In this document: one piece after another, positions 6,910-13,857 of the stretch
How the letters are laid out: every line of letters starts with the position of its first letter
Position numbering within the stretch: the first letter of the stretch is position 1
Assembly: GCA_903833025.1 (NCBI GenBank)
Contig: CAILDT010000450.1
Coordinates: 1-14,900, forward strand
Length of the DNA stretch: 14,900 nucleotides
Direction: 5' to 3'
From: an uncultured Bacteroidota bacterium
GTDB lineage: Bacteria; Bacteroidota; Bacteroidia; 2-12-FULL-35-15
Translations under genes and position numbers: made by a program
The notes under the pieces: generated by a model
Seen by the model: the letters and a program-made list of their open reading frames with translations, nothing else
What the model was told of the DNA's origin: nothing
Databases searched by the model: none

Positions 6910-7161
6910 GAAAATAGATACATTGTGGGTTGGGTTTTGTTAAGAAAATTGTACTAACCATACATTGCGGGGGCGATTCGGTATATGGAATCCTACCCGC
7001 AATGTATGGCGAGTAGGAAAATTTAAAGGAAATTGTACTAACAATGGATTGCGAATTGAAATAGTTAGACGGATTTTAACCAGCGATACATTGGGGGTTG
7101 AAAAAAGTATAAAAAAAAGAACTAACAATGTGTAGTTGGACAAGAATAATTAAGAAAAGTA
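6910..7161. repeat. Degenerate tandem array, 42-bp period, about six units
   Basis: A core resembling ACTAAC-AATACATTG-GGG recurs at exact spacing. Core ends fall at about 6925, 6967, 7009, 7051, 7093 and 7135, each 42 bases apart. The stretch AAATTGTACTAAC occurs identically at 6946-6958 and 7030-7042, with ACTAAC again at 7121-7126, all 84 apart. The roughly 18-base core is best conserved; the rest of each unit is more variable and A-rich. By eye, units share about 24-25 of 42 bases in the pairs I compared. The core has dyad symmetry (CAAT/ATTG), so some copies read better in reverse. Function is unknown; possibilities are a protein-binding array or an old duplicated repeat. Confidence 0.65.
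6958..7009. repeat. Perfect 14-bp inverted repeat with 24-base spacer
   Basis: CCATACATTGCGGG (6958-6971) is exactly complementary to CCCGCAATGTATGG (6996-7009). The spacer contains a further GATTC/GAATC pairing. This is the strongest stem-loop or cruciform candidate in the window and is built from two adjacent units of the 42-bp array. No T-tract follows, so it is not an obvious intrinsic terminator. Confidence 0.7.
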
Positions 7162-7202
7162 AAACAAATAATAATTAACTAAAACATCTAAAACTAAAAA
7201 CT

Positions 7203-7307
7203 ATGTCGGCAGAAAGTAGACAATTACAAAAAATGAATGTAAAACGCCTTACAGGATTAACAGCAGCAAAATTTAAAAATGATGAGTTGATAGCTTCCGC
7301 CAGTTAA
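7203..7307 (+). CDS. Possible 34-residue small protein
   Basis: An ATG at 7203 opens a 34-codon frame ending in TAA at 7305-7307. The peptide is basic and probably helical, with KMNVKRLTGLTAAKFKNDE in its centre, and has no signal peptide or membrane segment. The region before it is A-rich, as is common before Bacteroidota starts, but no TAnnTTTG is visible upstream. Its 3' end overlaps the -33 region of the helicase promoter. It could be a real small protein, the remnant of a longer gene, or chance. Confidence 0.3.
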   Translation: MSAESRQLQKMNVKRLTGLTAAKFKNDELIASAS

Positions 7308-7321
7308 AAAGATTACCTTTG
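7287..7321 (+). promoter_or_regulatory. Promoter of the DEAD-box helicase gene
   Basis: A perfect -7 element TACCTTTG spans 7314-7321, with a candidate -33 TTG at 7287-7289 (24-base gap). The predicted start near 7327 leaves an A-rich leader of about 40 bases before the TTG start codon. Confidence 0.7.
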
Positions 7322-7365
7322 CACCAATAAACAATATAACAATACGATAATAAAACAATAACAAT

Positions 7366-8583
7366 TTGACATTTAAAGAATTTAATTTTGAAACCAACCT
7401 GCAAGAAGGGCTCGATTCAATGGGGTTTGAAACCCCAACACCAATTCAGGAACAGGCAATTCCAATCATCCAAAGCAATAAAGATTTAATAGGTTGCGCA
7501 CAAACAGGTACTGGCAAAACAGCCGCTTTCCTGCTCCCGATACTTAATAAGCTATCCATAAACCCTACCGATTCGGTAAATACATTAATAGTAGTACCCA
7601 CCCGTGAGCTTGCTTTGCAGATAGACCAAGCATTACAAGGGTTCAGTTATTTCACTTCCGTAAGCTCCATAGCCATATACGGCGGCAGCGATGGTATTGT
7701 ATTTGAAAAAGAAAGACGTGCATTAACCGATGGCGCAAACATCATCATCGCCACGCCAGGGCGGCTTATGGCACACTTAAATATGGGCTACGTAAAGTTT
7801 GATAACGTAGAAACATTGATACTTGATGAAGCAGACCGTATGTTAGATATGGGCTTTGTGGATGATATATTAAAGATAACCACCTACCTGCCAAAAACTA
7901 GACAAACACTGATGTTTTCGGCAACTATGCCAGCTGCTATTCGTACGCTTGCTAACAAACTTTTAAATAATCCCGAACATATCAGCATCTCTATTTCTAA
8001 ACCTGCGGCAGGCGTTATACAAGGCGCGTATTTGGTGTATGATGCACAAAAAAATAATTTAATAAAATCGCTTTTAGAAGGAAAGGAATTGACGAGTGTA
8101 ATCATATTTGTTTCTACTAAATTAAAAGTAAAAGAACTGGAAAGAGATTTGCAAAAAGCCAAACTAAGAGCAAAAGCAATTCATTCGGATTTGGAGCAAA
8201 ACGAGCGCGAAGAGGTGCTTCGTAACTTCCGCAGCAAACAATTACAAATATTAGTTGCCACCGATATTTTATCAAGAGGTATAGATATTGAAGATATTGG
8301 TTTGGTTATAAACTATGATGTACCCGGCGATGCCGAAGATTATATACATCGTATCGGACGTACTGCACGTGCCGCTTCCACAGGTGTTGCGCTTACTTTT
8401 ATTAACGAATACGACCAGCAAAAGTTTTTGCAAATAGAAACATTAATTGGTGCAGAAGTAAAAAAGATTCCGCTACCTCCCTCTGTTGGCGTTGGTCCGG
8501 CTTATACCCCCTTGGTAAAGATGAAGAAACCTTTCGTAAAGAAGAATAACTTTAATAAGGATAGACGACCTGCGAGGAAGTGA
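7366..8583 (+). CDS. DEAD-box ATP-dependent RNA helicase (RhlE-like group)
   Basis: This 405-residue RNA helicase unwinds or remodels RNA and probably acts in ribosome assembly, RNA turnover or cold adaptation. All core motifs are present: Q-motif (Phe3 to Gln28, TPIQEQ), motif I AQTGTGKT (45-52), PTREL (78-82), TPGR (130-133), DEAD (154-157), SAT (185-187), ATDILSRGID (298-307) and HRIGRTAR (328-335). The last 25 residues form a short Lys/Arg-rich tail typical of RhlE/DbpA-like enzymes, likely for RNA binding. The start must be TTG at 7366: an in-frame stop lies at 7348-7350 and the first ATG (codon 19) would remove the conserved Phe of the Q-motif. It appears monocistronic, with its own promoter and a hairpin at its stop. 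Confidence 0.96.
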   Translation: MTFKEFNFETNLQEGLDSMGFETPTPIQEQAIPIIQSNKDLIGCAQTGTGKTAAFLLPILNKLSINPTDSVNTLIVVPTRELALQIDQALQGFSYFTSVSSIAIYGGSDGIVFEKERRALTDGANIIIATPGRLMAHLNMGYVKFDNVETLILDEADRMLDMGFVDDILKITTYLPKTRQTLMFSATMPAAIRTLANKLLNNPEHISISISKPAAGVIQGAYLVYDAQKNNLIKSLLEGKELTSVIIFVSTKLKVKELERDLQKAKLRAKAIHSDLEQNEREEVLRNFRSKQLQILVATDILSRGIDIEDIGLVINYDVPGDAEDYIHRIGRTARAASTGVALTFINEYDQQKFLQIETLIGAEVKKIPLPPSVGVGPAYTPLVKMKKPFVKKNNFNKDRRPARK

Positions 8584-8602
8584 TTTAACAAATATTAAAT
8601 CA
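8581..8602 (+). terminator. AT-rich hairpin at the end of the helicase gene
   Basis: A perfect 8-bp stem, TGATTTAA and TTAAATCA, around a 6-base loop begins with the helicase stop codon. It has few G-C pairs and no T-run, so it is at best a weak terminator or an RNA 3'-end stabiliser. Confidence 0.35.
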
Positions 8603-8631
8603 TCCACATTCAAATAACTAATAAGAATCCG

Positions 8632-8639
8632 TACCTTTG
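8632..8639 (+). promoter_or_regulatory. -7 promoter element of the DUF4175-like operon
   Basis: TACCTTTG matches TAnnTTTG exactly and lies 44 bases before the ATG at 8684, implying a leader of about 39 bases. No clear -33 TTG was found at the expected spacing. Confidence 0.6.
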
Positions 8640-8683
8640 AGGTTCTGTAACAAAGGAATAATTTTTGTGTTATAGGATAAAGA

Positions 8684-11600
8684 ATGTCGAACACAAATTA
8701 CAATACGTTAATAGAAAAGCTGGATGACTTTATCCGCAAGTACTATAAAAACCAACTACTACGTGGTTTAATTTATAGTATTGGGTTGGTGTTATTGTTT
8801 TTTGTTTCAGTTACTGTGCTTGAATATTATGCACATTTTAATATCGCGGTGCGTACTGTTTTGTTTTATTCCTTTGTAACAGCAACTGGCTTTGTGTTTG
8901 TAAAGTATATTGCTATTCCTGTTTCTCATCTTTATAAATTGGGTAAAATAATCTCTTACGCCGAAGCCGCAAACATAATAGGCAAGCACTTTACCAATGT
9001 TCAGGATAAACTTTTGAATGTGCTTCAGCTTCAACAGCAAGTAGAACACACTGTTTATGAACCCCCAACTCCACACTCCGAACTTATAGAGGCAAGCATC
9101 AATCAAAAAACAAAAGAACTAAAACCTATTCCGTTTACTTCTGCTGTTGATTTTACAGAAAATAGAAAGTACTTGAAGTATGCATTAATACCCGTTTCGC
9201 TTATTGTAATTATTTTATTTGCTGCGCCAAGTATTATAACTGATGGCACAAAACGATTGGTAAAACACAGCGAATACTTTGAGAAACAAGCACCATTTCA
9301 ATTTGTGATTACTAATAAAGAATTAAAAACAGTTGCACAACAAGATTATGAACTTAAGGTAAAGCTAACAGGCAATGAGGTTCCGGACAATGTATATGTG
9401 GAGATTGATGGAAATGAATTTAAGTTGGATAAAGAAAACATAGTGAACTTTAAATATGTTTTTAAGAATGTACAGAAGAATATTAATTTTCAATTGTCTG
9501 CTGATGGCTTTAAATCCAAACCTTACGAGCTGGTAGCGTTACCAAATCCTATTCTTTTAAACTTTGATATTGCACTTGCATATCCTGCTTATCTCAATAA
9601 AAAAGATGAAGTGATTAAAAATACCGGCGACCTTGTAATACTTGCCGGAACAAAAGTAAGCTGGAGTTTCAATACACAAAACACAAAGAACCTGCGATTG
9701 AATTTTAATGATACTTCATTTGCTGTATCGCCAAGTTCGGATAATTCATTTAGTTATTCCACTCGTTTTTTGAGAGATAAAACGTATTCGGTTACAACTG
9801 CAAATCAATTTCTGAAAAGCAAAGATTCGGTAACTTATAATATCAATGTAATTCCTGATGCCTACCCGCAAATTGTGGTGGATGAAAAGAAAGATTCTAC
9901 ATCTACAAAACTCATTTCTTTTAGAGGAGAAGTAAAAGATGATTATGGTTTTAATAAACTTACCTTTAATTATAGTTTTATATCAAGCAATGATACTGCG
10001 GCTTCTGCAAGTGATAAAAGTAAAAAACTGGAAATAAAAACCACTCCAATTGCAATAAATAAAGCAGCAACTCAAGACCAATTTATTCATTTCTGGGATA
10101 TGAATGAGTTAGGCATTAATGCTGGCGACCAGATAGAATATTATTTCGAGATATGGGATAACGATGGTGTTACAGGAAGTAAATCTACCAGGTCGCAAAA
10201 GATGATTTTTAAAGCACCAACGTTGAAAGAACTCGCGGAAAGTACAGATAAGAACAACAATAAAATAAAAGAAGATTTGATGGAGAGCATTAAACAAGCT
10301 AAAGATGTACAAAAGGAATTAACCGATTTGCAAAGGAAAGTAGCAGAGAAAAAAGATTTATCGTGGGAAGAGAAAAAGAAATTGCAAGAGTTACTTGATA
10401 AACAAAAAGAGTTGCAAAAGAAAGTAGAAAACATCAAGAATGAAAATGAACAAAACAACAAACAACAAAGCGAATACAAACAACCAGATGAAAAAATATT
10501 GGAAAAGCAAAAACAGTTGGAAGAGTTGTTTGATAAAGTGATGACTCCCGAACTGAAACAGAAATATGAAGAGTTGCAAAAGCTGTTGGAGAAATTAGAT
10601 AAAGATAAAGTTCAGGATGCGTTGGATAAAATGAAGTTGGATAATAAAGACATTATGAAAGAACTCGACAGAAATTTAGAGTTATTCAAACAAATGGAAG
10701 TGGAGAAAAAGTTACAAGAGAATATTGATAAACTTAATGATTTGGCTAAAAAAGAAAACGAAGAAGCAAAGAAAACAGAGGACAAGAAATCGGATGCGAA
10801 AGAGCAAAAAGATAAGCAAGATGATTTGAACAAGCAGTTTGAAGATTTGAAGAAAGATATGAAGGAGATGGAAAAGAAAAACAGCGAACTTGAAGAGCCG
10901 AAAAAGATGGAGAACACCGAAGAGAAGCAAGAGGATATAAAGAAAGATATGGAAGGAAGTAGTGATGATTTGAAGAGTGGCGGAAATAGTTCGAAGAAAA
11001 GCGCATCGAAAAAACAAAAGAGCGCAGCGGAAAAGATGGAAAAGATGGCTGACGAAATGGCGAAAGCAAAAGATAAAGAAGATCAGGAAAAAGAAGGTGA
11101 GGATATTGACAAACTTCGCCAGATATTAACTAATCTTATTCGTCTTTCATTCGGACAAGAGGCATTGATGGGAGAGTTAGGCAAAACAAAATACAACGAC
11201 CCACAGATTGCCAAAGTTGGAAAAACGCAACGAAAGTTGATGGATGATTCGAAAATGATAGAAGACAGCTTACTTGCATTAAGTAAACGTCAGCCGAAAA
11301 TCTCTGAATATGTGAACAAAGAAATATCGTCCATCAATATGAATATGGAAAAGGCAGTAGATGAAATTCAGGAATCGGAAACGGTATCAATGGATGGCAA
11401 AAATCACAAAAGCGAAGGAATGAGCCGTCAGCAATTTGCAATGACTTCCATTAATAATCTCGCATTGATATTAAATGAGGCATTGAGCCAAATGCAAGCA
11501 GAGGCGAAGAAACCTAACGGACCACCAGGAAATGGAAGCTGCAAAAAACCGGGCGGAAAAGGTAGTAAACCAAGCGCAGGAAGTTTGCGGAAGATGCAGG

Positions 11601-12118
11601 AACAGCTGAACGAGCAGATTAAAAAGATGAAAGAAGGAATGGCGAAAAATGGGAATAAGCCCAGCAAGAAACCCGGTTCGGGCGGAACAGGTGGAATGAG
11701 TCAGGAGTTGGCGAAGATGGCAGCTCAACAAGCTGCTATAAGACAAGGAATTCAACAAATGGCTGACCAGATTAATAAAGAAGGAAAAGGGGCTGGAGGA
11801 ATGAGCAAGTTGGCAGATAAGATGGAAGAAACAGAGACCGATTTGGTAAATAAACTGATTTCACAAGAAACAATTAAGCGACAAGAAGAAATATTAACAC
11901 GCCTGCTGGAGAGCGAAAAGGCAGAGAAAGAAAGGGAGATGGACGAAAAAAGACAATCAAATGAAGCAAAAGATGAAAATAAACGTAACCCAAATGAATT
12001 TTTGGAGTATAATAGACAAAAACAGAAAGAAACGGAGTTATTAAAAACGGTTTCGCCATCGTTAAATCCGTTTTATAAAGAAAAAGTTAATATATATTTT
12101 AATCAGTTAGAAAAATAA
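8684..12118 (+). CDS. DUF4175-like large membrane-anchored coiled-coil protein
   Basis: This 1144-residue protein has three predicted membrane helices near residues 27-49, 55-80 and 164-186. A beta-rich region (about 190-500) follows, reminiscent of extracytoplasmic Ig-like folds. A long Lys/Glu/Gln-rich coiled coil (about 510-800) comes next, then a Met/Gln-rich helical part with Gly/Pro/Lys linkers (about 930-1000). The conserved-looking end includes FLEYNRQKQKETELLK. Size, order and ending match the DUF4175 family found throughout Bacteroidota; the function is unknown. The coding strand is extremely purine-rich from about 10200 to 11100, which creates many meaningless antisense frames. The RsbW-like gene starts three bases after its stop, so the two are cotranscribed and possibly functionally linked in envelope sensing; that link is inference. 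Confidence 0.85.
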   Translation: MSNTNYNTLIEKLDDFIRKYYKNQLLRGLIYSIGLVLLFFVSVTVLEYYAHFNIAVRTVLFYSFVTATGFVFVKYIAIPVSHLYKLGKIISYAEAANIIGKHFTNVQDKLLNVLQLQQQVEHTVYEPPTPHSELIEASINQKTKELKPIPFTSAVDFTENRKYLKYALIPVSLIVIILFAAPSIITDGTKRLVKHSEYFEKQAPFQFVITNKELKTVAQQDYELKVKLTGNEVPDNVYVEIDGNEFKLDKENIVNFKYVFKNVQKNINFQLSADGFKSKPYELVALPNPILLNFDIALAYPAYLNKKDEVIKNTGDLVILAGTKVSWSFNTQNTKNLRLNFNDTSFAVSPSSDNSFSYSTRFLRDKTYSVTTANQFLKSKDSVTYNINVIPDAYPQIVVDEKKDSTSTKLISFRGEVKDDYGFNKLTFNYSFISSNDTAASASDKSKKLEIKTTPIAINKAATQDQFIHFWDMNELGINAGDQIEYYFEIWDNDGVTGSKSTRSQKMIFKAPTLKELAESTDKNNNKIKEDLMESIKQAKDVQKELTDLQRKVAEKKDLSWEEKKKLQELLDKQKELQKKVENIKNENEQNNKQQSEYKQPDEKILEKQKQLEELFDKVMTPELKQKYEELQKLLEKLDKDKVQDALDKMKLDNKDIMKELDRNLELFKQMEVEKKLQENIDKLNDLAKKENEEAKKTEDKKSDAKEQKDKQDDLNKQFEDLKKDMKEMEKKNSELEEPKKMENTEEKQEDIKKDMEGSSDDLKSGGNSSKKSASKKQKSAAEKMEKMADEMAKAKDKEDQEKEGEDIDKLRQILTNLIRLSFGQEALMGELGKTKYNDPQIAKVGKTQRKLMDDSKMIEDSLLALSKRQPKISEYVNKEISSINMNMEKAVDEIQESETVSMDGKNHKSEGMSRQQFAMTSINNLALILNEALSQMQAEAKKPNGPPGNGSCKKPGGKGSKPSAGSLRKMQEQLNEQIKKMKEGMAKNGNKPSKKPGSGGTGGMSQELAKMAAQQAAIRQGIQQMADQINKEGKGAGGMSKLADKMEETETDLVNKLISQETIKRQEEILTRLLESEKAEKEREMDEKRQSNEAKDENKRNPNEFLEYNRQKQKETELLKTVSPSLNPFYKEKVNIYFNQLEK

Positions 12119-12121
12119 TTT

Positions 12122-12532
12122 ATGGTACTTTCAGAAAATCAAAAGTTAAGAATCCCTTCGAGAGCAGAAAACATAATACTTGTAGAGCGGATGATAGAGG
12201 ATGTTTGTGATTTATACAACATAAATCAGGATTTTTATGGCAACATATTAATAGCTATAACGGAGGCAGTAAACAATGCAATTTACCACGGTAACCAAGC
12301 AAACCCAACCAAAAACATAGATATTTTCTTTAAATCATTTCCCGACCACGTTTCGTTTATTATTAAAGACGAAGGTGCAGGGTTTAAATATGATGTGTTG
12401 CCCGACCCTACTAACCCCGAAAACATAGACAAACCAAATGGCAGAGGTGTTTTCTTGATGCGCAACTTGGCTGATAAAGTTTCGTTTGAAGATAATGGAG
12501 CAACTGTTATACTTGATTTTAAAGTGAATTAA
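12122..12532 (+). CDS. RsbW-like ATP-binding regulator (HATPase_c_2, anti-sigma factor/serine kinase fold)
   Basis: This 136-residue single-domain GHKL ATPase protein has the N-box ITEAVNNAIYHGN with Glu48, Asn51, Asn52 and His56. The G1 box is DEGAGF (83-88) and the G2 box is NGRGVFLM (106-113). This matches RsbW/SpoIIAB-type switch kinases, which phosphorylate an anti-sigma antagonist and bind a partner such as a sigma factor. No partner gene (STAS antagonist, PP2C phosphatase or sigma factor) is visible in the window. It begins three bases after the DUF4175-like gene and is followed by an intrinsic terminator, so it ends that operon. It may regulate a response tied to its membrane neighbour; the target is unknown. 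Confidence 0.9.
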   Translation: MVLSENQKLRIPSRAENIILVERMIEDVCDLYNINQDFYGNILIAITEAVNNAIYHGNQANPTKNIDIFFKSFPDHVSFIIKDEGAGFKYDVLPDPTNPENIDKPNGRGVFLMRNLADKVSFEDNGATVILDFKVN

Positions 12533-12563
12533 GTAGCTTGCAAAAAGTATTAAGTCGATAAAG

Positions 12564-12599
12564 AAAGGCTTCACAGAAATGTGGAGCTTTTTTGTTTTT
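12564..12599 (+). terminator. Intrinsic terminator after the RsbW-like gene
   Basis: AAAGGCTTCACA pairs with TGTGGAGCTTTT over 12 bp, with two G-T wobbles, around a GAAA tetraloop (12576-12579). The stem runs into TTTTTTGTTTTT, a standard Rho-independent structure 31 bases past the stop codon. Confidence 0.85.
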
Positions 12600-12625
12600 A
12601 TCAATCGATAGAAAAGTTACTTTTG
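12592..12625 (+). promoter_or_regulatory. Promoter of the phosphoglycerate kinase gene
   Basis: The -7 element TACTTTTG (12618-12625) matches TAnnTTTG. A candidate -33 TTG lies at 12592-12594, inside the T-tract of the preceding terminator. The predicted leader before the ATG at 12658 is about 27 bases. Confidence 0.65.
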
Positions 12626-12657
12626 CAAACCAAATTGTTTAATCTTAATTTAACATT

Positions 12658-13848
12658 ATGAAAACTGTTGACCAATATAATTTCAGAGATAAAAAAGCAG
12701 TAGTACGAGTTGATTTTAATGTGCCGCTGGATAAGGACTTTAACATTACCGATGATACCCGTATGCGTGCTGCATTGCCTACTATTAATAAGATATTGAG
12801 AGATGGCGGTGCAGTTATTTTAATGTCGCACCTGGGGCGACCGAAAGATGCGTACGACGAAAAATATTCGTTAAAACATATTGTGAAACACCTAAGCACA
12901 TTGCTTGGTAAGCCCGTTCGTTTCGCAAGCGATTGTATTGGCGATTTTGCTAAAAGTGCTTCAAAAGAATTGAAGATGGGCGAAGTGTTGTTGCTCGAAA
13001 ACCTTCGCTTCCATAAGCAGGAAACAGCCGGTACCGAGTCCTTTGCACAAGAACTTGCTTCGTTGGGCGATGTGTATGTTAATGATGCATTCGGCACAGC
13101 GCACCGTGCGCACGCTTCTACAAGTATTATCGCGAAGTTTTTTCCGAACGATAAAGTGTTTGGTTATGTGATGGCAAATGAAATTGCGAATATTAATAAA
13201 GTGCTCAATGCTTCCGAAAAGCCCGTTACTGCCATTATGGGCGGAGCAAAGGTGTCGGGCAAAATATTGATTATCGAAAATCTTTTATCTAAAATTGATA
13301 ACTTGATAATTGGTGGCGGTATGTCCTATACGTTTGTGAAGGCGCAAGGCGGCAAAGTGGGTAGTTCATTGGTGGAAGAAGATAAATTGGACATCGCATT
13401 AAAGATTTTGAAAGATGCAAAAGAGAAGGGTGTCAACATTTATATACCCACCGATACTGTTATTGCTGATGCGTTTAATAACGAAGCAAATAAACAAACG
13501 GTGGATATTAACGCTATCCCCGATGGGTGGATGGGCTTGGATATTGGACCGGATACCGAAAAGAAATATGCGGAAGTTATTGGCAATTCAAAAACAATAT
13601 TGTGGAACGGACCGATGGGCGTTTTCGAAATGAGCAATTTTGAACACGGCACCAAAGCCGTTGCCGATGCTATAGTTGCAGCTACTAAAAATGGTGCGTA
13701 CTCATTAATTGGCGGTGGCGATTCGGTGTCGGCTATCAATAAATATAAGCTCGGCAATGAGGTAAGTTATGTTTCTACAGGTGGCGGTGCCCTGCTCGAA
13801 TACATTGAGAGTGGCAGCTTACCAGGTGTGGAAGCAATTGAGAAATAA
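12658..13848 (+). CDS. pgk: Phosphoglycerate kinase
   Basis: This full-length 396-residue enzyme transfers the phosphate of 1,3-bisphosphoglycerate to ADP, the first ATP-yielding step of glycolysis, in the cytoplasm. The signature VRVDFNVP is at residues 17-24. Substrate-binding residues lie in DDTRMR (32-37), SHLGRPK (57-63), LLENLRFHKQE (112-122) and VNDAFGTAHRAHAS (141-154). Nucleotide-domain motifs are GGAKVSGK (195-202), GGGMSYTF (219-226), WNGPMGVFE (316-324), GGGDSV (352-357) and STGGGA (374-379). No key residue is missing. It has its own promoter just downstream of a terminator. The glycosyltransferase-like gene starts nine bases after its stop and may be read through from it, with no obvious metabolic link. 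Confidence 0.98.
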   Translation: MKTVDQYNFRDKKAVVRVDFNVPLDKDFNITDDTRMRAALPTINKILRDGGAVILMSHLGRPKDAYDEKYSLKHIVKHLSTLLGKPVRFASDCIGDFAKSASKELKMGEVLLLENLRFHKQETAGTESFAQELASLGDVYVNDAFGTAHRAHASTSIIAKFFPNDKVFGYVMANEIANINKVLNASEKPVTAIMGGAKVSGKILIIENLLSKIDNLIIGGGMSYTFVKAQGGKVGSSLVEEDKLDIALKILKDAKEKGVNIYIPTDTVIADAFNNEANKQTVDINAIPDGWMGLDIGPDTEKKYAEVIGNSKTILWNGPMGVFEMSNFEHGTKAVADAIVAATKNGAYSLIGGGDSVSAINKYKLGNEVSYVSTGGGALLEYIESGSLPGVEAIEK

Positions 13849-13857
13849 AACCATTTA

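Noticed and set aside
6773..7143. Two short minus-strand frames (6773-6961 and 6940-7143)
   Set aside because: Phe/Pro/Ser-rich translations of A/G-rich non-coding DNA and of the 42-bp array; no recognisable motif.
6910..7161. Possible CRISPR array
   Set aside because: The repeated cores are degenerate, there are no unique spacers of constant length between identical repeats, and no cas genes occur in the window.
10109..11069. Several overlapping antisense frames rich in Phe, Ser, Leu and Cys
   Set aside because: They are the complement of the purine-rich coiled-coil coding region and carry no independent coding signal.
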